A program made the position numbers and the translations under genes. Under the pieces are notes generated by a model that had not been told where the DNA came from, searched no databases, and saw only the letters and a program-made list of their open reading frames with translations. Of a stretch of DNA of 64,000 nucleotides, positions 43,741 through 50,901 are shown in pieces (the stretch's first letter is position 1; each line of letters begins with the position of its first letter). This stretch comes from Bacteroidales bacterium. Its GTDB lineage: Bacteria > Bacteroidota > Bacteroidia > Bacteroidales > Muribaculaceae. The DNA lies in assembly GCA_004552485.1 (NCBI GenBank), contig SFOH01000003.1, forward strand, positions 1 through 64,000, in the 5' to 3' direction.

Positions 43741-45294
43741 ATGAGCAGCCAACTTGAAAAAGTAAAAGAGCTGATAGAGCTCCGTGCCGAGGCCCGTCTC
43801 GGCGGTGGCCAGAAGGCCATTGACAAACAGCACGAGCGCGGCAAATACACTGCCCGCGAGCGCATTGCCCAACTCCTTGACGAGGGCTCTTTTGAGGAAC
43901 TTGACATGTTTGTGCGCCACCGTTGCCACAACTTCGGCCAGGAGAAAAAATCAATGCTCGGTGACGGCGTCGTTACCGGCTACGGCACAATCGACGGCCG
44001 TCTGGTCTATGTCTTCGCACAGGATTTCACCGTCTTCGGCGGTTCGCTGTCCGAGACCATGGCCCTGAAGATCTGCAAAGTCATGGACATGGCCATGAAG
44101 ATGGGCGCTCCCGTCATCGGCCTCAATGACTCGGGCGGCGCACGCATCCAGGAGGGTATCAACGCCCTGGCCGGTTACGCCGAGATTTTCCAGCGCAACA
44201 TCCTGGCCTCAGGCGTCATCCCCCAGATTTCGGCCATCCTCGGCCCCTGCGCCGGCGGTGCCGTTTATTCTCCCGCCCTCACCGACTTCACCATCATGGC
44301 CAAGGGCATCTCCTACATGTTCTTGACCGGTCCCAAGGTCGTGAAGACCGTTACCGGCGAGGACGTCAGCCAGGAAGACCTGGGCGGCGCCGACGTTCAC
44401 TCGAAGAAGAGCGGCGTCTGCCACATCGCAGCCGAGGACGGCGAAGAAGCCATCCGCATCATCCGCAAGCTCTTCTCATTCATCCCCCAGAACAACCTCG
44501 AAGAGACACCCCTCGTGGAGTGCACCGACCCCATCGACCGCCTCGAGGATTCGCTCAACGAAATCATCCCCGACTCAGCCAACCGTCCCTACAACATGTA
44601 TGACGTCATCGGCGCCATCATCGACAACGGCGAGTTCCTGGAGATTCAGCCCGACTACGCCAAGAACCTCATCATCGGCTTCGCCCGCTTCAACGGCCAG
44701 AGCGTCGGCATCGTGGCCAACCAGCCCAAGTACCTTGCCGGCGTGCTCGACTCCAACGCCAGCCGCAAGGGCGCCCGCTTCGTCCGCTTCTGCGACGCCT
44801 TCAACATTCCTCTGGTGACGCTGGTGGATGTGCCCGGATTCCTGCCCGGCACCGGCCAGGAGTACAACGGCGTGATTCTGCACGGCGCCAAGCTCCTCTA
44901 TGCCTACGGCGAAGCCACCGTGCCCAAAGTCACCGTCACCCTGCGCAAGAGCTACGGCGGCTCGCACATCGTGATGAGCTGCAAACAGCTGCGCGGCGAC
45001 ATGAACTATGCATGGCCCACCGCCGAAATCGCCGTTATGGGCGGTGCCGGCGCTGTCGAAGTGCTCTATGCCAAAGAGGCCAAGGCCAGCGACGATCCCA
45101 AGAAAGTGCTTGCCGACCGCGAGGCCGAGTACAACAAACTCTTCTGCAACCCCTACAATGCCGCCCGCTACGGCTATATCGATGATGTGATCGAGCCCCG
45201 CAACACCCGCTTCCGCATCATCCGCGCCCTCCAGCAGCTGGCCACCAAGAAAGTTGTTAACCCCGCCAAGAAACATGGCAACATTCCCCTCTAA
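43741..45294 (+). CDS. mmdA: Methylmalonyl-CoA decarboxylase alpha subunit (carboxyltransferase)
   Basis: 517 residues, the biotin-dependent carboxyltransferase fold of propionyl-CoA carboxylase beta / MmdA. Motifs: RLGGGQKAIDKQHERGKYTA, VFAQDFTVFGGSLSETMALK, GLNDSGGARIQEGINALAGY, ISAILGPCAGGAVYSPALTD, and LVDVPGFLPGTGQEYNGVIL in the second half. Context (biotin carrier, OadG- and OadB-like subunits, epimerase) assigns it to the Na+-pumping decarboxylase that turns (S)-methylmalonyl-CoA into propionyl-CoA and CO2, the last energy-conserving step of propionate formation. Confidence 0.93.
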   Translation: MSSQLEKVKELIELRAEARLGGGQKAIDKQHERGKYTARERIAQLLDEGSFEELDMFVRHRCHNFGQEKKSMLGDGVVTGYGTIDGRLVYVFAQDFTVFGGSLSETMALKICKVMDMAMKMGAPVIGLNDSGGARIQEGINALAGYAEIFQRNILASGVIPQISAILGPCAGGAVYSPALTDFTIMAKGISYMFLTGPKVVKTVTGEDVSQEDLGGADVHSKKSGVCHIAAEDGEEAIRIIRKLFSFIPQNNLEETPLVECTDPIDRLEDSLNEIIPDSANRPYNMYDVIGAIIDNGEFLEIQPDYAKNLIIGFARFNGQSVGIVANQPKYLAGVLDSNASRKGARFVRFCDAFNIPLVTLVDVPGFLPGTGQEYNGVILHGAKLLYAYGEATVPKVTVTLRKSYGGSHIVMSCKQLRGDMNYAWPTAEIAVMGGAGAVEVLYAKEAKASDDPKKVLADREAEYNKLFCNPYNAARYGYIDDVIEPRNTRFRIIRALQQLATKKVVNPAKKHGNIPL

Positions 45295-45315
45295 TCCGGG
45301 ACCCCGCACCATATT

Positions 45316-45846
45316 ATGAAAAAAAGATTATCACTGATACTCATTGCGCTGGCCTGCGTGGCCCTGGGCTCGATGGCCCACAACCGCAAGGCCCTGCGCA
45401 TCAATGAGGTGATGGTGCAGAACGACTCCAGCATTGTTGACGAATACGGCAACCGCTCGGCATGGATCGAGCTCTTCAACAGCAACTTTGCTCCCCTGGA
45501 CATATCCAGCGTCTATCTCACCAACGACCCCAACGAGCCCAAGAAGTACCCCGTGCCTCTGGGCGACGTGCGCACCCGCATGGCCAAGCGCCAGACTGTT
45601 GTCTTCTTTGCCGACAACGATGCCGAGCGCGGCACATTCCACACCTCCTTCACCCTGGTCCCCGGCCAGGACAACTGGGTGGGAATCTATGACGCCGACG
45701 GCATCACGCTCATCGATGAAGTCACCATTCCCGCCTCGCTGATTCCCGGCCAGTCCTACGCCCGCGCCACCGACGGCAGCGGCGAGTGGCAGGTGCGTGA
45801 CGGCTCGACAGGCAAGTACATCACCCCCGGCTCGAACAACATCTGA
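45316..45846 (+). CDS. Exported lamin-tail-domain protein in the decarboxylase operon
   Basis: 176 residues. Signal peptide MKKRLSLILIALACVALGSM, then a lamin-tail (LTD, immunoglobulin-like) domain: LRINEVMVQNDSSIVDEYGN, SAWIELFNSNFAPLDISSVY, LTNDPNEPKKYPVP and LIDEVTIPASLIPGQSYARA. It sits between mmdA (21-bp gap) and the OadG-like gene (5-bp gap), so it is co-expressed with the pump. A periplasmic role near the decarboxylase is an inference; the function is unknown. Confidence 0.85.
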   Translation: MKKRLSLILIALACVALGSMAHNRKALRINEVMVQNDSSIVDEYGNRSAWIELFNSNFAPLDISSVYLTNDPNEPKKYPVPLGDVRTRMAKRQTVVFFADNDAERGTFHTSFTLVPGQDNWVGIYDADGITLIDEVTIPASLIPGQSYARATDGSGEWQVRDGSTGKYITPGSNNI

Positions 45847-45851
45847 CCCTC

Positions 45852-46154
45852 ATGGCAATGTGCGTGGTGTTCCTCGCACTTCTCTGCCTCTGCCTCGCCT
45901 TCTACGGCATCAGCGCCATCGGCAAGTACACCTCACGCCTCAACAAGGCACGCTCGCAGGGCGTCACCGTCAGCGAAGTGGCCCGCGACGACCATGACTC
46001 CGGCGAAGAAATCGCCGCCATCGTCATGGCCCTCCACGAGCACCTCAACGCCCACGACACCGAGAACACCATCCTCACAATCAAGAAGATGAAACGTGCC
46101 TACTCACCATGGAGCTCCAAGATTTACGGCCTCCGCGAACTTCCCCACAAATAA
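45852..46154 (+). CDS. OadG-family (delta/gamma) subunit of the Na+-translocating decarboxylase
   Basis: 100 residues. One N-terminal membrane helix (MCVVFLALLCLCLAFYGISA) and a cytoplasmic region that ends in ILTIKKMKRAYSPWSSKIYG, typical of the OadG-like small subunits in Bacteroidetes. It helps assemble the membrane and carboxyltransferase parts. The first ATG after the previous stop is used; sequence conservation outside the ends is low, as is usual for this family. Confidence 0.82.
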   Translation: MAMCVVFLALLCLCLAFYGISAIGKYTSRLNKARSQGVTVSEVARDDHDSGEEIAAIVMALHEHLNAHDTENTILTIKKMKRAYSPWSSKIYGLRELPHK

Positions 46155-46169
46155 AATTCCACAGAAAAA

Positions 46170-46604
46170 ATGAAAGAATATAAGTATAAAATCAACGGTA
46201 ACGCGTACACCGTCGGCATCGGCGATATCGAAGACAACATCGCCCAGGTTGAAGTAAACGGCGTTCCTTACAAAGTTGAACTTGAGAAGAAAGCGGCTCC
46301 CGTAAAGGTTGTGTCCGCACCCCGTCCCGCCGCCGCACCCCGCACCGCCACCGGCGAGAAAGTTGTCGCCAAACCCGCTGCCAAAGGCGGCGCCGGCGCC
46401 GTCAAGGCACCCCTGCCCGGCGTAGTAATGTCGATTCCCGTGAAAGTCGGTGACGTGGTCAAAGCCGCCGACACCGTCCTCGTCCTCGAGGCCATGAAGA
46501 TGGAGAACGCCATCCAGGCCGGTCGCGACGGCAAGGTGACCTCCATCGCCGTGGCTCCCGGCGACTCAGTGCTCGAAGGAACCGTACTCCTCACCATCGA
46601 ATAA
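46170..46604 (+). CDS. mmdC: Biotin carrier subunit of methylmalonyl-CoA decarboxylase
   Basis: 144 residues. A small N-terminal beta domain (1-40, KYKINGNAYTVGIGDIEDNI), an Ala/Pro/Lys linker (about 42-78), and a biotinyl domain (79-144) with the biotin lysine K110 in VLEAMKMENAIQAGRDGKVT. The swinging biotin carries CO2 from MmdA to the membrane subunit. Sixteen bp separate it from the OadG-like gene and 27 bp from oadB. Confidence 0.93.
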   Translation: MKEYKYKINGNAYTVGIGDIEDNIAQVEVNGVPYKVELEKKAAPVKVVSAPRPAAAPRTATGEKVVAKPAAKGGAGAVKAPLPGVVMSIPVKVGDVVKAADTVLVLEAMKMENAIQAGRDGKVTSIAVAPGDSVLEGTVLLTIE

Positions 46605-46631
46605 TATTCACCCCATAACTCCAGAAAAGAA

Positions 46632-47786
46632 ATGTTTGGTGAATTCATAATGCAAAACCTGCGTCAGTTCTGGGAACTGACCGGATTTGCCAACGCCGAA
46701 CTGGGCAACTTCGTCATGCTCGCCGTGGGCCTCTTCTTCATTTGGCTTGCCATCAAGAAGAACTTCGAGCCCATGCTGCTTGTGCCCATCGGCTTCGGTA
46801 TCCTCATCGGCAACGTCCCCTTCAACACCTCCGCCGGCCTCGAGATTGGCATCTACGAGGAAGGCTCCGTGCTGAACATCCTCTACAACGGCGTGAGCGC
46901 CGGCTGGTATCCCCCGCTTATCTTCCTGGGCATCGGCGCCATGACTGACTTCTCGGCCCTCATCGCCAACCCCAAACTCATGCTCATCGGCGCCGCCGCA
47001 CAGTTCGGCATCTTCGGCGCCTACATGGTTGCCCTGGCACTCGGCTTCGCACCCGACCAGGCCGGCGCCATCGCCATCATCGGCGGCGCCGACGGCCCCA
47101 CCGCCATCTTCCTGTCGTCGAAACTGGCCCCCAACCTCATGGGCGCAATCGCCGTGTCGGCCTACTCCTACATGGCCCTCGTCCCCGTGATCCAGCCGCC
47201 TTTGATGCGCCTCTTCACCACCAAGAAAGAGCGCCTCATCCGCATGAAACCAGCGCGCGCCGTCTCGCAGAACGAGAAGATCATCTTCCCCATCGTGGGC
47301 ATGCTCCTCACCTGCTTCGTAGTGCCCTCCGGCCTGCCCCTCCTCGGCATGCTCTTCTTCGGCAACCTGCTGCGTGAGTGCGGCGTAACAACCCGCCTGG
47401 CCAAGACAGCCTCCAACGCCCTCACCGACATCGTCACCATCCTCCTCGGAATGACCGTCGGCGCCAGCACACAGGCCAGCCAGTTCCTCACACCCCAGAC
47501 AATCTTCATCTTCTTCCTTGGCTTCATGGCATTCATCATCGCCAGCAGCTCGGGCGTACTGTTCGTGAAACTCTTCAACCTCATCCTGCCCAAAGACAAG
47601 AAGATCAACCCGCTCATCGGCAATGCCGGCGTCTCCGCCGTGCCCATGTCCGCACGCATCTCCAACAACCTCGGCCTCGAGTATGACCCGCAGAACTACC
47701 TGCTCATGCACGCTATGGGCCCGAACGTTGCCGGCGTGATCGGCTCAGCCGTTGCCGCAGGTGTCCTCCTCGGCTTCCTGGCCTAA
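46632..47786 (+). CDS. mmdB: Na+-translocating decarboxylase beta subunit
   Basis: 384 residues, nine or more membrane helices. The Na+/biotin site motifs are recognisable: IIGGADGPTAIFLSSKLAPN, VIQPPLMRLFTTKKERLIRM and LIGNAGVSAVPMSARISNNL, the last followed by NYLLMHAMGPNVAGVIGSAV. It exports Na+ as carboxybiotin is decarboxylated. MQNLRQFWELTG (residue 7) is an alternative start. Final gene of the operon. Confidence 0.93.
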   Translation: MFGEFIMQNLRQFWELTGFANAELGNFVMLAVGLFFIWLAIKKNFEPMLLVPIGFGILIGNVPFNTSAGLEIGIYEEGSVLNILYNGVSAGWYPPLIFLGIGAMTDFSALIANPKLMLIGAAAQFGIFGAYMVALALGFAPDQAGAIAIIGGADGPTAIFLSSKLAPNLMGAIAVSAYSYMALVPVIQPPLMRLFTTKKERLIRMKPARAVSQNEKIIFPIVGMLLTCFVVPSGLPLLGMLFFGNLLRECGVTTRLAKTASNALTDIVTILLGMTVGASTQASQFLTPQTIFIFFLGFMAFIIASSSGVLFVKLFNLILPKDKKINPLIGNAGVSAVPMSARISNNLGLEYDPQNYLLMHAMGPNVAGVIGSAVAAGVLLGFLA

Positions 47787-47838
47787 ACCCACTCAGAAAC
47801 CCCCGCGACGCGCGCCCTCCCCGGGCACGCGCCGCGCC

Positions 47839-47914
47839 ACAAAAGCCCCGACGAAACACTCGGGTGGACCGCCTCCCCGGCGCCTCCGCCTCCGTGCCCC
47901 GCCGGGGCTTTTGT
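47839..47914 (+). terminator. Terminator of the methylmalonyl-CoA decarboxylase operon
   Basis: Stem ACAAAAGCCCCG / CGGGGCTTTTGT (12 bp) around a long, C-rich loop of about 52 nt; ends in TTTTGT. It lies 52 bp past mmdB. Confidence 0.65.
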
Positions 47915-47969
47915 CGTATACTCCCGCCTCGGATACCAGACTTGAGAAAATTAGAACTGCGACGCACGG

Positions 47970-48296
47970 TCATTTCGCGTCGCGGCTCACCTTGATGCTG
48001 ATTTTGCACTCGCCGCTTCCGTCCACCGGAATCTCCACGCCGTTGACCACGACATGCAGCCTCCCGGCCGCGCCGCCATCCTCGGCCAGATAAACATTCC
48101 GCAAGAAGTCATAACCCAAGATCTGCCCGATACGAATCAGCCGCTCCGTGTCGATGCTCTTCGACCGGATGATATTGTAGACCGTCGTACGCTCGATGCA
48201 CAGAAGCCGGGCGAAACGCGCATACGTCATGCCGGCGGCCTTGATGCGGGCGTCGATGATGCGACCGATATGAATGTTCCTGTAGTCCGGGTACAT
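47970..48296 (-). CDS. Small helix-turn-helix (XRE-like) protein
   Basis: 108 residues from the Met at 48296; the frame continues to an ATG at 48440 (156 residues). I prefer the inner start because MYPDYRNIHIGRIIDARIKA matches the usual opening of a Bacteroidetes XRE-like family, while the upstream 48 residues look non-conserved. The HTH spans about 5-60 (TYARFARLLCIERTTVYNII, SKSIDTERLIRIGQILGYDF). A short C-terminal segment (RLHVVVNGVEIPVDGSGECK) follows. Probably a DNA-binding regulator. It is divergent from the lipoprotein gene at 48737, with an inverted repeat between them. Confidence 0.7.
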   Translation of the reverse strand: MYPDYRNIHIGRIIDARIKAAGMTYARFARLLCIERTTVYNIIRSKSIDTERLIRIGQILGYDFLRNVYLAEDGGAAGRLHVVVNGVEIPVDGSGECKISIKVSRDAK

Positions 48297-48623
48297 AAAA
48301 AAAGTGTGGCTGAGACGCATCTTGAACTTGGGCCCCGGTAAAAGCCTGATGTCGGATACGGCAACCACACCTATATCGCGTTGGGCCGTAATGGATTCAT
48401 CGCGGTATAAGCATATGGCACGCATGTTTCCCGACATCATTTATTGTTTTGAATTTACCGGATTCAAGTTCGTGGGAAAACTCTGCTTGCTTACGCAAAA
48501 AATATGTATGTCGCGGATGATGACATCCGCATTTCCGATGAACAGCGCCGCTGTTATCTGCCTGCAAATATACTAATTTTTTCTTGTAAACACATTTCTT
48601 CGCGGTTTAATTTTTAGTTCGGC

Positions 48624-48659
48624 GTGGATAAAACCCACGCTGCTGTCGGTTTTATCCAC
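48624..48659. promoter_or_regulatory. 12-bp perfect inverted repeat, possible operator
   Basis: GTGGATAAAACC (48624-48635) and GGTTTTATCCAC (48648-48659), 12-nt spacer. It ends 8 bp before the -33 element of the plus-strand promoter. No T-tract. It could be an operator for the divergent HTH protein, or a hairpin. Confidence 0.45.
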
Positions 48660-48667
48660 TGAAAAGC

Positions 48668-48700
48668 TTGAAAATCTTCCGCATCCTTGCCGTATATTTG
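48668..48700 (+). promoter_or_regulatory. Promoter of the lipoprotein gene
   Basis: TTG (48668-48670), 22 nt, TATATTTG (48693-48700), 37 bp before the ATG at 48737. Confidence 0.6.
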
Positions 48701-48736
48701 CCGCAGAATCAAAACTAACCCCAAAATTAAAAAACG

Positions 48737-49249
48737 ATGAAAAAGCTATTCTACTTTTTTGCGCTGTTCCTTTTGTGCGGCGCTTTTGTTTCCTGCGGTG
48801 GCGATGACAAAGACGAGCCCGAGAACCCCAATCAGCCGATAAGCTCCTCTCTTGAGACGAAGTATGGCAAAGCGACATACACCGGCATCCAGTATGTCTC
48901 ATTGTTCGCCTCAGCCAAGGACGGCCAGTCCGAGCTGAAGATTCCCGGATTCCCGGTCATTCGTGTCAGGATGACCTCCAACTACTATCCGGAGCTGTAT
49001 TCCGAGACTGATGAGGTGGAATTTTTCAGTGGATACGACAATAGATGGAGCAATTCTCCGCATACCGACGGGTGGATGAGAATGCCGACTTTGAAATCAA
49101 CGCCCTCGAAACCCGAATATGTTTATGCCTATATCGACAAATTTGAGACCCTCACAAGCCCTGAACACTACCGCTATGGCGGCCGTTACAAATATGAATC
49201 TCCATTGAATTTTAATGGTACAGGCGAAAAGCCCGAAGGTTGGGAATAA
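48737..49249 (+). CDS. Lipoprotein of unknown function
   Basis: 170 residues. Lipoprotein signal peptide with lipobox FVSC (MKKLFYFFALFLLCGAFVSC). After the Cys comes GGDDKDEPENPNQP, acid-rich like the Bacteroidetes lipoprotein export signal, which suggests surface display. The remainder is beta-rich with many aromatics (KIPGFPVIRVRMTSNYYPEL, FFSGYDNRWSNSPHTDGWMR). I recognise no domain. Base composition (near 48% G+C) is below the window average. Probably co-expressed with the beta-barrel gene 84 bp downstream. Confidence 0.75.
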   Translation: MKKLFYFFALFLLCGAFVSCGGDDKDEPENPNQPISSSLETKYGKATYTGIQYVSLFASAKDGQSELKIPGFPVIRVRMTSNYYPELYSETDEVEFFSGYDNRWSNSPHTDGWMRMPTLKSTPSKPEYVYAYIDKFETLTSPEHYRYGGRYKYESPLNFNGTGEKPEGWE

Positions 49250-49333
49250 AGTCCCTGGAACAGTGTTTGAAAGGTGTCTAATACTTTGGCACACAAACCT
49301 TTAATATATTATCACATTAAATTTCAAAGCCTT

Positions 49334-49978
49334 ATGAAAAAAGTAATTACACTCGTCGTTATGATGACTTTTGCCTGCGTGTCTTCGATGCAGGCCGTGA
49401 CCTGGTGGAACAAGGGTAAAGACCCCTTGCGTTATCAAACATCTCTCGGTCTTGGCGCGACCTCAGTGGGCCCGGGCGATGAGGATTTCGGCTGGGGCGT
49501 GACCGTGACGGCCGACTATCCTATTGTCAACTCGCTGCGTCTGCAGCCCGGTGTCAGATTTGCGACTTATCATTCCACCTACGAGGAAAACATGTCGCTT
49601 ATGGGCAGCGGAATCAACCGCAAGGATAAATTCACAGTGAGCTATCTGCAAATTCCCATGAAAGTGGCTTATAGCCTTTATTTCAACGAGAAAGTCAGGT
49701 TTAATGTCTCTACCGGTTTTTATTATGCGATGGGCCTTTTCGGAAGCCTGAAAGTTGATGTTGACGGCGATTCGGGAATCACCGGCGGCGGCGACATGAA
49801 GTTGTGGGACTGCATCGACCGCAGTGACTTTGGTTATATCCTCGGGTGGTCTCTGACCATCAAAGACCGCTATTCGCTTGGCGTAGAGGTATGTAACTCA
49901 TTCTTTGACGTGTCGAAGAGCGGCGACGCCGATTGGCATAACTCCTCGCTAATGGTGCAGCTCGGATACACCTTCTGA
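49334..49978 (+). CDS. Outer-membrane beta-barrel protein, PorT-like
   Basis: 214 residues from the Met at 49334, chosen because it begins a signal peptide (MKKVITLVVMMTFACVSSMQ); the frame is open further upstream without a signal. Alternating aromatic strands (YQTSLGLGATSVG, LRLQPGVRFATYHSTYEENM, KFTVSYLQIPMKVAYSLYFN, VRFNVSTGFYYAMGLF) and a final MVQLGYTF ending in Phe are typical of eight-stranded barrels of the PorT/OMP_b-brl_2 group. It may pair with the preceding lipoprotein. Confidence 0.82.
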   Translation: MKKVITLVVMMTFACVSSMQAVTWWNKGKDPLRYQTSLGLGATSVGPGDEDFGWGVTVTADYPIVNSLRLQPGVRFATYHSTYEENMSLMGSGINRKDKFTVSYLQIPMKVAYSLYFNEKVRFNVSTGFYYAMGLFGSLKVDVDGDSGITGGGDMKLWDCIDRSDFGYILGWSLTIKDRYSLGVEVCNSFFDVSKSGDADWHNSSLMVQLGYTF

Positions 49979-50022
49979 CTGTTGTCTGAGGCATAACTGT
50001 CAGGCACAGACCCGGATGGATA

Positions 50023-50051
50023 GAGCTCGGTGGTGGACCGGGCTCTTTTTT
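50023..50051 (+). terminator. Terminator after the beta-barrel gene
   Basis: 9-bp stem GAGCTCGGT / ACCGGGCTC (one T-G wobble), 5-nt loop, six T residues. On the opposite strand it also faces the end of recO. Confidence 0.75.
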
Positions 50052-50074
50052 GTGTGTGGCGGTGGGGTGGGGGA

Positions 50075-50809
50075 TTAGCGGAAGAGGGAGCGGAGGACGG
50101 AGAGGGTGTTGAGGGGGCCGGGGGTGAGGGCGTGGAGGGAGCAGTAGCGGAGGATGAGGTCGAGGGCGGCGTTGCGGGCGTCGGCGGTGAGGTGCATGAG
50201 GTGGAGGGTGCGCGGGGTGAGGCGGGCGAGGGCGACGAGGAAGGGGGCTTGGGCGGCTTCGACGTAGTCGGTGTGGCCTGGGGCGGAGTCGCGGAAGGTG
50301 CCGCTGCGCAGGTCGAAAAGGCGGCCGGGGCGGTAGGTGGCGCTGTCGGGCTCGACGCCCGTGAGGGCGCACAGGCGGTAGAGGAACCAGAGGTGGGTGT
50401 TGGCGATGGCGGCGGGGTCGGTGCTGAGGTCGAGGCCGGTGACGGTTTCGCGGATGAGTTCCCAGAGCGCTTCGTCGCCGACGGCGGCTTCGCGCAACAT
50501 GCTGTCGAGGCACTCGGCCATGAACATGGCGACTGTGGCTTTGCGGAAGTCGGCTGACAGCGAGGGGGTTACGGCGGCGGCGCGCATGTCGCGGACGGAG
50601 AGGATGTCGCGGCCTGGGCGCACGTCAACTTCGCCTTCGAACAGGCTCATGGGCATGGTGAGGGCGCGGCGCCGGCGGCTTTCGCGCGAGTCGGTGGCGG
50701 GCATAAGCAGCGATATGCGGCCGAGTTCGGCGGACCAGGCGGTGAGGATGGCCTTGGTGTCGTTGTAGCGGACTGTGCGGAGCGCCACGGCGCGTATGTG
50801 TTTATACAT
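50075..50809 (-). CDS. recO: DNA repair protein RecO
   Basis: 244 residues. N-terminal OB fold (AVALRTVRYNDTKAILTAWS, LGRISLLMPATDS, about 5-80), then the helical domain with FLYRLCALTGVEPDSATYRP and a short C-terminus. RecO loads RecA with RecR on SSB-coated DNA. The zinc-finger cysteines of some RecO proteins are absent, as in other Bacteroidetes. It stands alone between convergent and co-directional neighbours, with no visible promoter. Confidence 0.88.
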   Translation of the reverse strand: MYKHIRAVALRTVRYNDTKAILTAWSAELGRISLLMPATDSRESRRRRALTMPMSLFEGEVDVRPGRDILSVRDMRAAAVTPSLSADFRKATVAMFMAECLDSMLREAAVGDEALWELIRETVTGLDLSTDPAAIANTHLWFLYRLCALTGVEPDSATYRPGRLFDLRSGTFRDSAPGHTDYVEAAQAPFLVALARLTPRTLHLMHLTADARNAALDLILRYCSLHALTPGPLNTLSVLRSLFR

Positions 50810-50901
50810 TTTTCTTTTTCGGGCTGGGTTGGATTTTTATAGCTGCCGGCGCCGACGGATGGGGTCGGCGCCGGTAGAGTATGGGTTTGGTGTTCAGTGG
50901 G

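Larger units (their letters stand above)
48297..48736. other. Divergent control region between the HTH gene and the lipoprotein gene
   Basis: AT-richer than its surroundings. Holds a possible -7 box for the HTH gene (TATATTTG on the minus strand, 48572-48565, no clear -33), the inverted repeat 48624-48659 and the promoter 48668-48700 of the lipoprotein gene. The region 48297-48440 may code for an N-terminal extension of the HTH protein. Confidence 0.5.
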
